From Entoloma clypeatum (taxonomy: Eukaryota; Basidiomycota; Agaricomycetes; Agaricales; Entolomataceae), in NCBI GenBank assembly GCA_963565915.1, contig OY751493.1, forward strand, positions 62,001 to 126,000: 64,000 nucleotides of DNA, written 5' to 3'. The position numbers were made by a program, and so were the translations under genes. The notes under the pieces were generated by a model, which searched no databases, was not told the DNA's origin, and saw nothing but the letters and a program-made list of their open reading frames with translations. Positions 45,406 to 56,307 of the stretch are shown piece by piece (position 1 is the stretch's first letter; each line of letters opens with the position of its first letter).

Positions 45406-46246
45406 GCGTTCGTTCCATGGGTAGGGGGATATCTTTTCCAAAAGCGTTCTTGATTTTGACGACATTATCTCGAACAGCGGATTCATTCAGAGACTAGGAG
45501 GATGATGAACCGGAATGCCTCGGATTCTACTATTATTTATCTGCCCCCTATAACATGACTACGTCAATAATCGATATTTCCCTTCCCATGCTGATGTCAC
45601 CGCAGTATTGACGCTCTTTCCTGGATTGAATATCTTACGCCTCATTGTCTCCAAGTTGGGATGCGTACGATCCCTCACGAGATTCGCATGGCTTTTAAGT
45701 TGAGTGAATCGCTGTTGTTCAAATTACCTCAAAAAATAACTTCAAGGCTGCTTGATTGAACACCTACTGCCCAATGTGACATGAAAAGGTGACGTGCATA
45801 ATAATACTACCACGGCATACATTTACCCGGCTAAAACAGGATGGTGGCGTCGAGGCCTCATTTGAACCTAACTTTCTCTTCGGCATCGGGCGTGCGTTGG
45901 AATTCCTCCTCCCATTCCACCTATGAAATTCGGTCCGAAAAAATGCCATTGAATGACAGCGTGTCTTCTCTATTAGATCGATACATTGGAGGTCATCAGG
46001 CAGACCTGAGCTCCATCACAAATATGAATGTGATTACAATGTCTCGGAAAGAACGTTCCTGGTCATGTAAGTTCTGCATGATTTTCCTTGACGAAATGGA
46101 TTTTTCTTTCGCTTCAACGCAAGACTAAACGAACAGGCTTTTGTGATGACTCGGGTCCTTGAGAGAGGGGTTCTGACCCTTCCACGAAGTCGAGAACGTG
46201 CATCAACTCGTGGCGATCATCTCTCCACCTCTCTCCCACACCCACG
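45406..46246. other. Intergenic region, no supported gene
   Basis: Several short frames exist on both strands but show no family resemblance or splice-consistent structure. The last 100 bp probably hold the promoter of small gene B. Confidence 0.4.
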
Positions 46247-46924
46247 ATGGCATACTTTTCTGGTGCGCACAATTTCAACATACAAGGCGTCAACTTCGGC
46301 ACAATCAGAGGCAACCTCGTCTATCGAAATGAAGCTTTAACCGTCGACTCCTACAATGTCACATCGAGCGCTATAACGGATTCTTATAATAGGACAACAC
46401 ACAGTGAGTCGGCCTTTTATACGGTGTGAGGTGTCAAGCTAGATCCTGTCTGGAACAGCGTACCAGCAAGATGACTCCGTCACCTCTCTGTCCACGCTTC
46501 AAGATACAAGCTATAGCACGTTTTTCCTTGACTTTGAGCACAAATTGAACTCATGCGAGTCCACACAACAGACGCAGAGACACGACTTGTTGCCTCTGAC
46601 TCGGATAGCGACCCTACGACAGAAGTAGTAGTTGTCACGGGCGTGCAGGAGAAGGATGCCAGGCGCGCTGGGGATAAGGGACCTCTGGGGAGAAGGATGG
46701 GCGTCGAAGAATCGGATGGGCCCCGGACCGATGACAAAACCGACGGCTCAACAACGTCTCTCCGTTCGCGATCTGATCCACCAACGGGAGAAGCGGCTTC
46801 GAAGAAAGCCGGCACATGGTCGAAAGAGTTTGACTCTACTACGTCGCCCAAGTCAGGACTTCTTCGTCGTAAGGCCATAAGGTTGAAAAAGAATGTACGA
46901 CGGTTATTAGGTAGTGTCCTTTGA
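46247..46924 (+). CDS. Small gene B, GVNFGTIRG-motif protein (3' exons unresolved)
   Basis: Exon 1 is 46247-46403 (MAYFSGAHNFNIQGVNFGTI), then a GT-AG intron to 46458 and exon 2 (TYQQDDSVTSLSTLQD). Exon 2 closes at about 46627 unless a further intron leads to the frame at 46553-46924. That frame ends in a strongly basic tail (RRKAIRLKKNVRRLLGSVL), like the tail of gene D. Gene B is closest to gene D (50934) in exon 1, intron position and phase, and basic C terminus, so the full gene probably ends at 46924. Function unknown. Confidence 0.55.
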
Positions 46925-47650
46925 TATCGCAGTAACCTCTAAGAACGTTGGAGAGAAGTGCATACGATATCGTATGATATTCCTACTCTGGATTGGTATC
47001 TGGCCTGGGGTGAATAGATTTTGCACGGCCTTATCGAACCTTGGAGAACACCATATGGAATATTCGACGTAATAGTCTTCTCCGCACTCTGTAATAGAGA
47101 GGTCCTTTTCAAATATCCAGAGTGAAAAACGTTCACAAGACAACCTTGCCAGAAGTTTTGTCGTAAGATCCAGAGGAAAATGCGCTGCAATAGAATTGAG
47201 GCACAACAAGCGTCCTTGACTACCGACGATGTTGATGATAGGCCTCCGTCCACGTCCAATCGTCTTGTGATGACAGAGTCGGGAATACTGTCGATGAAGT
47301 CCACGTAGACATTAAAAGATTGGAGGGTCGCATTGGCCTCCGAGTCTGGAAGGATCATGATATCGTCGAATCTATTCAGAGATAGAAAGATCTGGGGATG
47401 GTCGATGAGATCATTTACGTCAAGACCCGTCATAGCATGCTCAAACGGACCTGTGACTCCGAGAAAACTGATTTACACGACCTAGTACCGAATAAGCATG
47501 AAGTTTCGTGTAAAATGAGAGGACTGCGAAGGGTTGAGAAAGAGCCGCTTCAAAAAAGGGGCACAGAAGTTCTCGTATTGAGTTCATTGAGAGCGGTACA
47601 AATGCGTTGAACCTCGGTACTGACTGGAGTATCGAGACCCGGCGAAACAT
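46907..47650 (-). CDS. Unrecognised minus-strand reading frames, possible F-box/LRR-like remnant
   Basis: Overlapping minus-strand frames give Leu-rich text (DDIMILPDSEANATLQSFNVYVDFIDSIP, and in another frame AHFPLDLTTKLLARLSCERF). This loosely resembles the C-terminal leucine-rich part of basidiomycete F-box-like proteins. No F-box itself is seen and I could not find a convincing exon set. It may be a pseudogene. Confidence 0.25.
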
Positions 47651-50600
47651 AGTGGCAGACGCGCGCAGAGGACATTCGTTTTCATGATTTGGCCGTGGGA
47701 GAAACTTTATCGTGTTGATGATACATATTTGGAAAGCGTTTTGCTAGTAAAAAGGACAAGTCACAAGAGCGCCGCTAATCTTCGCTAAGTGAGGCCAGTC
47801 AGGGACGTATGAGTGACAGTGTAAGAAGGATCAGGCCTGCAGGCTCAGCCGTGGCAGCGATATTCGCCATAGAGGAAAAATAGTATGTGGACAGAACGGG
47901 AGGTCGTGAGAGAAAAACAGAAGGGAAACAGAATCGAAAAAACGAGAGGGAGGGCCTGATGGAGAAAAACTTCCAAACTGTGCATGTGAACACATGTATC
48001 CCGCGTGAAAACAAAACAATATCTAGGGCGGGGCTAGAATTCAAGTCCCCGATGGCCCAAATTGGTATCTTTGGGCGTGCGAGCAGAACGGGGGAGGCAG
48101 GTCAGTACATGTATGTAATTATTCTATAATACCACATGTTAGTTTGTGTACGACGAATAAGGTGGGCGACGCCCCGAAGGGGCTCCGACTAGCCGTGCAT
48201 GGGTGAACCCAGACGAGGCGAGCAGCGCGGGTGGGTGGCAAAAACACCGCTGCGTTCTGCATCCATGCAATGTCTGCGGTGTCACACGTCCACGGCTGTC
48301 CGATGTGGATGAGTGTGGAAAAAGGGAGTGGCGGGTGGGTCGAAAACTCTGGGCTTTCATAGCCCAGTGAGCCGGGAACGTGGATGCAGCAAGGATGTGA
48401 GAGCCGATGGCGCATCCACGTGACGCGCCAAAGACTTCACTCAATCATGCGAGGAACGAGCATGATTGATCTCTGAATGGTGGATTGCGCTGTCAGCAAT
48501 GGTGAGCCGGCAACGTAAGGAAGTAACCCTTCGGAGTCCCAAAACCAATCCCGCCCTATGTCCTGTTTTTTTCCCAACCGCCTATCATTTCGCATTTAGC
48601 TGTAATGAGGGGCAATATCCTCTGATGGTAGCGGCCCATCTTGCTGCCCAGTGCCCACATCTTATCGCGGAATTAATATCCCGTATTTCTACTCCATCCT
48701 CCGCGCCGCACCTCCCTCGCTCTCAAGATCTCACCACTGACGCACCACGCCCTGCAGCACCTTCCTTTTCCAGGCTACCCCGGGCCGGGCGGGGAAATTC
48801 GATTGGTGCTGAGCGTTGTCCTCCCACGCTCGTCGCATTCTCCCTCCAGGCTTTCACCCACACGATACCCCGCTGTCGTAATCTCGCCTACATCAGGGAC
48901 TTCCTCCTACACAAACACGACCGCCCTAACGCGAAGCGAAACAAATACATAGCATGAAACGTGCGTGGACGTCCTTGGTACGAGATTACATTCATAGCAG
49001 ACGAGATACCCAGTTGGAGTGTGCTCGACGTCAGCTGGATTTTCTGTTATCCATGTTCGGAAGCCTAGCCATGAGTGATATCCCACCGATATGTCATTCG
49101 CAGATAATGCTTTTTTGGTAAGTTCATTGAATGATTCCGAATCTCAGTCGGATTGGGATGGTAGAATCGCCCTTTCTGGTGAGTGTCGACCTTATCATTT
49201 CATGCATCACATTGACCTGTTGGGTTCAGTGACTTGGTTTAAGTAATACATGCGTCATTTAAGCTTCCGAGAGTTTCTGTTCACCACTGTTTCAAGTTTG
49301 GCGATCACATCCAACGTTCACTTACGGTCCGGTCCCTCGCCGTATGTACCACTCTTCAACCTCGAAAAGCCGGGAACTTCGGAAGGGAATTACCGCGCCT
49401 GGAAGCCTCCCTCGAGGTAATTGAATTTCGCTCTGTCACCCTAGGCGGTTTTTCACAGTCTCGAAGCTAGGCGTCCCCAGACTCCGCATCGGCCTAACCG
49501 CCCTTGAACTTATATCGACATTGGGTAATGGTAGCAGCGCGCTATAAATGAGTAACAGTTGTTCTATGGTCGTTCCGTCCAATTCACCTTGTAGTCCTTC
49601 GCGACCAGCTTTATCAACAACTTCATTTGCACAGTTGTTATCTCAGAGAAGGTGCGTAAGCACACGCTTTGCGGCCGAAACAGGGATTCGCAATCCAACT
49701 CGTAGTATCCTAACTAGGTGAAATTGAACAAATGCTGGTGGACGTGTAATTCAAGTTCCTCATTTTCCCAAAGTTTACGCCGACCAACTCAACCCCCGTC
49801 GCATTTGAGAAATCGACCTTCTTGATCCCGTCAGTATGAAGAGACGCTTCTAAAGATTGCATGTTAGGTCATACATTGGTCACATCTGCCAACCTGCCAG
49901 TGAGTGCATTCCATTTGACTCACCTTCAAGCTGTCCACTCGAAGACTCGGAGTCGGAAGACGCGGCAGGACTGGTTTCTAGAAATACAAGTTCAATTGCG
50001 CGCCGATCACAAGTAATATTGGCGTCGAGACTCGTACCATCATGAGTTCGAGGACTTGTTGCCAGGATGGCCTCGACGGGGGGCTGAACTTCCTCGGTGC
50101 CGTTGGCGATGATCATGTCTTCCATCAAGCCCATATTTATAGCCTTCATTCGGACAGCACTCGCTCCAGCAAAGGAAATGGTTTTGCCCGTAGGAGCATC
50201 AAGGGCAGGAGAGTAATGGCGGCAGATTCAAGGTATTTAGGAGGGGCAGCCATTATCTCGCGAGAGTTAAACTTTTCGGTGAGTAAATGGCTCTAATTTA
50301 TAAAGAATGAGGCGCTTCTTACCCTTCCAAACTAGGTGAAAATAACAAACGAGGCGGCTTCTCAGGTGTCAACAACCCCATCGGCTCGACTTTTGGGATT
50401 TTGGACGACTAAACCCAGGTTTCGCCAGGCCTTATTCAGTCATCGTGTCTTTCCCAAGTGTTCACCCTTTCGAGTTCAGAGTTCACGCATGATTAATCAC
50501 ATCCTTCTGTGATGTACAAAAAGAAGATTCTCCTTGTCGTACCTCGCGCAATCATAACCTTAATGATATGCTGATACCTATATTGGCCTACATCTCTGAC

Positions 50601-50933
50601 ATCTGACATCTTTGCCTTTCGGCGTTTATGGATGGCAAGGCTGCTACGTCACATGTGCTATCACCAAACCTGGTGGTCGCGGCATCGTCCGAAGATGAGC
50701 TCAATAATGAAGTGGGAATGACTTCAGTTCGAAGTTACTTTGGTTAACGTGATGATACAATGTGTTTACGAACGCGGGCCCCGCGGGCCGCTGTCAAGAG
50801 AAGAACTTGAACGTAAACCTGGCAGATGAGTGATCGATCAAATATGCGTGGTGTTTTGAATTCTAATACCTGGACCCCAAGATGAGTACGTCCGTCTCGA
50901 GTCACTCTTATTCACTCCATATCCAATTCAGCA
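47651..50933. other. 3.3-kb region without a gene I can support
   Basis: Frames at 48466-48957 (plus) and 49880-50149 (minus) are open but have Pro/Ser-rich or unremarkable text and no recognised motif. The block at 48150-48450 is GC-rich. There is no transposon ORF, LTR pair or clear tRNA. It separates small genes B and D and may contain decayed paralogues. Confidence 0.4.
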
Positions 50934-51954
50934 ATGACAAGAATAATCTTCACTGGGGCGCACGATTTCGAGATGCAAGGTGTTAACTTTGGAACTATCA
51001 GGGGCAACCTGGTCTATCGCGAGGAGACTGTTACCGTAGGCTCACACAATACTACAACCAACATCACGTCCGGTTCCCATAACATGGAAACACTCAGTAA
51101 GTCGACTGATTCTGCCCTGTCTGCCCTGCCGTAATTCTACTCCAAAAGCCTATGTCCAGGACGACGGAGATCCTGAATGTTCTGCTAAGCTCGATGAATG
51201 TACGGGACCTGAAGGCGAGTACATCTTACGCACCTGAACCTCGAAAGGTCGCTGACGCTGAGCTGCCTTCAGAAGACTCGGCTACCCATGCCAGAGATCA
51301 TGACACGGCCATGACACGGGAGGTAGTCGTTGAGGGCTTGGGGTATAGTAATGAGTACGAACCCATGAGTGAGATGAGGACTACCCACAGCATGGATTCA
51401 TCGACGCAGATTCCTTCGCAGTCTGGTTATCCTGCCTCAGAAGATGCTCCACTCCCTTTCGAACGTGGCGCGGCTAATCCGGCATTTAGTATGGCTTCAA
51501 ACTTCACGGAAAGAGGCGATCCTTGTGGAATGCGAACATCCAGTAAGTCAACGGTCTCCGACAAGTTTTGAACTGCTACTAAACATACGTCAAAGCTGGT
51601 ACCCCACCCCCTCCAAAAGGCGGGCTCGTCGAACATGAGACACATGTTCCAAGCTGCGCATCTACCTCAAGGATTGAGGCAGAAGGCCGAGCTGGGCCCG
51701 GAAAACACGAGGCAACAGGCAGGATCGATGGCGATAAGAATCCCGAGGAGGTCCGCTCACAATCGAATTCTACCGCGAAAGAGGCAGCTTCGGAATCAAC
51801 CAGATGGAGAGCGCCCCACGGTACCTCGCCCACACATCGCGAGGGGGTAAAGCGAAAACTCAGGGGGGTTTTGAAAAGGCTTCGCCGCATATTTTCTGGA
51901 GAGCAGGGCTGGCCAACCCTCACAGGCTCCAAGCGACATGTTGATCCAGTCTAG
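50934..51954 (+). CDS. Small gene D, GVNFGTIRG-motif protein with basic C terminus
   Basis: Exon 1 is 50934-51096 (FTGAHDFEMQGVNFGTIRG), intron to 51148, then exon 2 from 51149 (TYVQDDGDPE). At least one more intron in about 51200-51290 must shift to the frame that contains RDHDTAMTREVVVEG and MASNFTERGDPCGM. That exon ends at 51542, a GT-AG intron runs 51543-51595, and the last exon is 51596-51954. The last exon is rich in charged and Pro residues and ends in a basic amphipathic stretch (VKRKLRGVLKRLRRIFSG). Layout and phase match gene B. A role in binding acidic partners or membranes is possible but not shown. Confidence 0.6.
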
Positions 51955-52088
51955 AAACACATCGATAAATATCTGGTAGATCATCCGGGGCACAAACGCA
52001 TCCGATCACTGGCACCTTGAATAACACTTTATCCGTAATAGATGGAAGTCTCGGAACTTGATGGATTCATTACTACTACTTACAGGAC

Positions 52089-52129
52089 AGGAGCGTGTTT
52101 GATTGAAAGTAAAGCTCAAACACGCTCCT
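52089..52129. other. Perfect 14-bp inverted repeat (hairpin)
   Basis: AGGAGCGTGTTTGA at 52089-52102 is followed after 13 bp by its exact reverse complement at 52116-52129. It lies in a gene-poor stretch downstream of small gene D. It could be a hairpin in a transcript or a footprint of a small element. Confidence 0.7.
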
Positions 52130-53096
52130 TGGAACCCTTGAAACATCAGGAACTCGTGACGGTGAGGATCACCAAAGATTATGACAAGTCGGAACTCACT
52201 CAACAGCCCTTCGTAGAGAGTAAAAAAGTTGACTCGACCCCGTGGTAGGACTTGGAAGTTGGAAAAATAACCCGCTACAGGCTAACGTAAAATTCCTATC
52301 GTGACTATGCAATCATTTCGTAGACAATAGACAACAATCTACACGAGTTGTAAATTAATGTGACGATTAATAGAAAGCAGGTGGATCACCTGGCAGGGAA
52401 ATAGCAGGACTCGAAACGTGATAGGAGCGGCACCACGCAGGTACGGCTGAAAAAGATGAAAAGTGCATTATTCAGTGTCGTTCCGTCGCGCATGAGATGG
52501 TGGAATTGTAGGTGGACGGGAACCTTTCGGAGAAGAGGTCATAGGGCTGGAGATTAGAATTATGGGGTACTAAACGAGCATCGCATGTTCGGAAGGTTGC
52601 TGAATCGTCGATCGATGACATTCTGATCACGACGCCGGGACGCCGTTCACGACGACACATGGCAAGATGATCTCTGCCAGCCACCAGACGAAGTGAGTAT
52701 CAAGGCGGAATTCAGAGTTCAAGTTGGTATGTACCAGTTGCCAGTGAACGACAAAATTTATTTTCCCACAGTGCAAAATGGCAATTATGATCACCAATTG
52801 ATCAGCGCTTCAGCAACTTACACGTCCTCCACCATATTCCCTCTCAGCGCCAGCAACCGCATAAGAAGGGCGACTCAAGCTCGCGTTATTTCTATCACAT
52901 ATATAAGCTCGGTTTCAAGACTCGATCAAAAAGAGAAAACAGCCGTCTAGGGGTAGCACAGTCCAAGATCAACCTGTACCAACAACAGCATCGATCGAGA
53001 ACATTGAGCTTGTTCGAATAAGGTTAGGCGCCCAAGCACGAGGTGAACGTACAATAATCTTAACTCGAGCTAAATAGGACCACTTGTTAACCGATC
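52130..53096. other. Intergenic region upstream of the BTB pair
   Basis: No supported gene. Short frames are present on both strands. The last 150 bp should hold the promoter of BTB gene 1. Confidence 0.4.
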
Positions 53097-54074
53097 ATGT
53101 CTCTCCTGTCTGAAGACCATAATCCAGGCTCGCTCAAACAGACTTCTCAAACCTGTACGCTAAGTGAAGTCCTTCCTTTTCCAAAGACGCAGCCTCACGA
53201 CGTCTATTTCCCTCAGTCGACGCTCAGGATTCCGACATCACTTTTGAATCGTGCGATAACATACTCTTCCATATCCACCGCAAGAACCTTGAAGTCCATG
53301 CTGCAGGCTTTCCTCCAGCGGAGATCGACACTCGTGGGGAGATCACTCGACTGACAGAGGATGGCGCGACACTGGAGCTTCTCTTTTCTTTCATCTACCC
53401 TAAGCGGCATCCAGATCTCGAAACGACGCCTTTTGAGGTGCTGGCACCTCTCGCTGAAGCTGCGGAGAAGTACGAGGTGTTTTCTGCTATGAATATTTGC
53501 AAGGTACGAATGAGGTCTGTGTTTCACTCACTCGGTATCTATGCTTCCTCAGATTGGTGTGATTCGTGCAGAAACTTCCTCTCGGATCACGCGCTGGAGA
53601 TCCTGATTTATGGGGTGAAGCACGACTATTATGACATTGCCAGTCTAGCAGCGCCGATGAGCCTCGATATTCCGCTTGAGAAAATGGTCGCGGCTCTTCC
53701 ATCGAGCATGATACTCCCTTGGGTATGCACTCTCCCACTCATGACTTTGCCATTGAATGCGGAACCCTCCTGCATCTCAGGTTCAATTCTCTGAAACCTG
53801 GAGCCGACGCATTATCAGCGCGTTTGACTCCCCACCTGTCAAGGTTCAGGATAACGTCAACCGGGTTCACTATTCCAACACTTGCAGCACATGTAACCAA
53901 GACCTTAACTCGGCTATGCGACGTATGTTGATAGGTCTCGCGGGAGATAAGTCTTTAGGAGCGCTGGAAGCGCAAGTGTCTCTATGCTTCAAGGGGCATA
54001 TCAGTGCGGATGCATTCATGACGCATCTGAGGACGCAGATGGGTGGAATCCAGAAGTTCGAGACGTTCTTATGA
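53097..54074 (+). CDS. BTB/POZ-domain protein 1, 266 aa
   Basis: Exons 53097-53154, 53217-53514, 53572-53722 and 53781-54074. Introns are 57-62 bp with GT and AG ends, and the phases agree with BTB gene 2. The BTB fold is seen in SDITFESCDNILFHIHRKNL (the usual D-x-x-F...L-F-x-x-H-R core), LTEDGATLELLFSFIYP and LAEAAEKYEVF. A family-specific C-terminal part follows (SALEILIYG-type helices, then ALEAQVSLCF). BTB domains form dimers and often link substrates to cullin-3 ligases, but this agaricomycete family lacks a described partner. Two exon-2 residue blocks and all intron positions match the next gene, showing tandem duplication. Confidence 0.88.
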
Positions 54075-54645
54075 AAGTTCTATCTTGTCACGTTCAATAA
54101 GAGGATGGAACAAAACAGTCAATATATGGGGAGCGAGACCTATGTTGGGTCCCTCCACCAAAATATTTAAGGAATTGGCAAAGTTCCACGTGGACGCAAC
54201 CAGGGTCAACTCTAAATTTTGAAATTTGAAGCTCCTTCCATGGTTCACCGCCACCCCCGTCGAAAAGCTCTGCATCCTCTCTCCCCGCATCCTATCAATA
54301 TCGCGACATTTAGAGTAGAAATTCTCGACGACGCTGTCTCCTCCGATGCCAAGTCTAAGTCTACCGGGGAGCGCTCCCAGGTTTCCCCGCCGCATCCGGT
54401 GACTAGTACTACTGCATAATACCAAGCAACCTGCAAGATCCGGACCAACAACGCGTTCTCTTTTCCACATCAACCTCACGAGGAAGGCACCCTGATTGCC
54501 TCTTTAAACTACCCCACTTCACATCAGGCCTCGCTGGCAGTTTCCTTGTTCCGGACACGAGGGGAGGCCGTTATTTAAGGCTGCCGTTGCGAGCCAAGTT
54601 GTCCTCTGTCCCTCCACCATTGAAGACACCAACAAGATCAAAGAC
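54075..54645. other. Intergenic region between the BTB genes
   Basis: About 570 bp. A TTATTTAAGG box at about 54571 lies some 75 bp before the BTB gene 2 ATG and may be its TATA element. Nothing else stands out. Confidence 0.4.
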
Positions 54646-55766
54646 ATGTCTTTCGACCTTGAGCGCGCGAAGCCTGCAGCCTCTCCCTCTCTTACTCCCA
54701 TTCTCGACGACGCCAATGCCGACCTACCACCAACATCTCAGGACGCTGAGGCCCCCAGGCGAACCTCAGGGCTTTGTGAGTCTAATCTCCCCATTATATC
54801 GTATTTGGTTACAGCTCAACTCTACCATGATCAGTCAACGCCAGTGACACGGACGTCACCTTCATCTCCTCCGACAACGTCCTCTTCCACATCCACCGCA
54901 AAAACCTCGAAACACACGCATGCGGGTTCCCTCCGTCCGACTTCGGCTGCACTCTGGATGAAGTCGTTCCCCTGACAGAAGATAGCGCAACGCTGGAACT
55001 CCTCTTTTCCTTCATCTACCCGAGACGCCATCCAGACCTTAGAACGACGCCGTTTGAGCTTCTGGAATCTCTCGCAGAGGCTGCGGAAAAGTACGAGGTG
55101 TTTGCTGCGATGAATATTTGTGAGATCCGGATGAGGTAAGTTGGTCTTGTCCGGCTCGGGTCTTGATCCGTGCTTCCCTTCGAACATTACTAACAGAGGA
55201 TTATCCATAGGAGCACCCTACCGAATCACGCACAAGAGATCATGCTATATGCCGCTAAACATGGTTACCCCGAGATCATGGGCCTCGCGGCGCCCGCGCT
55301 GCTCGACATACCACTGGACATCGCAGTCTCCACATTTCCTCTCAGCCTCATCAGACCCTGGGTGCGTAACACTTCATCTTCCCTCCCACCACCCTTCTTC
55401 CAACGGAAAACCCGCTCACGATCCTCTCCCCCTTTCCTGCAGGTTTCCTATTATGAATCGTACAACCGAACTCTAATGGCCGCGTTTACTTCCCCCGCCA
55501 TCCACGTCAAAGTCTACACCGGCGGCTTCGGCTCCTCGGCCTTCCACCTCTCCAACGACGGATGCACGCTATGCGCACGCGATCTCGAAGCGGCGATGCG
55601 GAGGGTGTACATGGGGTTGGGAACGAAGAGGTCGATTGGTGCGGTGGAGGAGCAGGTGCGGGTGCAAGGTGCGTTCAGTGGCGCGCAGCACGTCAGTGCG
55701 GAGAGCTGGCTAGCGTGGTTGCAGGGAAAGGTTGGAGAGGTCCCAGGGTTTGAGACGTTTTTGTGA
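54646..55766 (+). CDS. BTB/POZ-domain protein 2, 301 aa
   Basis: Exons 54646-54775, 54835-55135, 55211-55361 and 55443-55766, all with GT-AG introns at the same places and phases as BTB gene 1. The BTB core reads SDTDVTFISSDNVLFHIHRK, LTEDSATLELLFSFIYP and LAEAAEKYEVFAAMNICEIR. The C-terminal region ends GEVPGFETFL, like GGIQKFETFL in gene 1. The N-terminal extension is longer and Pro/Ala-rich. Exon 3 is the same length (151 bp) in both genes. It is most likely functional; no stop or shift is seen. Confidence 0.9.
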
Positions 55767-56307
55767 TGCTTCAGCTCTTATGGGCGGTGAGGGCCTTGGG
55801 TGGTTGTAAGTTATTCTGGAGCTAATTATAGTGTATGAACATCACCGCTTTTCATAATATACCGTCCCTCGACTGGGGTAAATCAGCAGCTGACAGCCCA
55901 TTGAACGTCAAAGTCCAAACCTCCAGGAAGCCTGGTGGCGCACGCGTACTCATTAGAACGGATATGACTATGAGTGGCGGTCAAGCGCTCCGTGAGCACT
56001 GTATATATCAGGTTCCCCCTGTTCGAACGAAGCGAAGTCGTATAACGTAGCCCGATGAAGGGCGATGGCACGGGGATGATATCGATGACAGCTCGCGCAG
56101 CCAATCGTCATTTCTGGTATGTACAATTTCCCGAGCAGAGCGATTGTCTATATCAGCCATTTTCTAACCTCTGTCGAGATGCTTTCAGGATACGATACGA
56201 AAAAATAGATATAAACATGATATTGGCCAGCATATAGTTCTAGTCAAAATAGATACTAGAGAGAAAGATCCGACGAAGAAAGCTATGTACCTACGCACAC
56301 GCCGCCT
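55767..56307. other. Convergent intergenic region
   Basis: About 540 bp between the ends of BTB gene 2 (plus) and the P450 (minus). No gene supported. Confidence 0.45.

Noticed and set aside
48030..48110. A tRNA-like TTCAAGTCC segment
   Set aside because: The T-arm stem does not pair properly and no acceptor or anticodon arm can be drawn.
48466..48957. A 163-codon plus-strand frame
   Set aside because: Unremarkable, Pro/Ser-rich text with no family resemblance and no supporting splice or neighbour signals.
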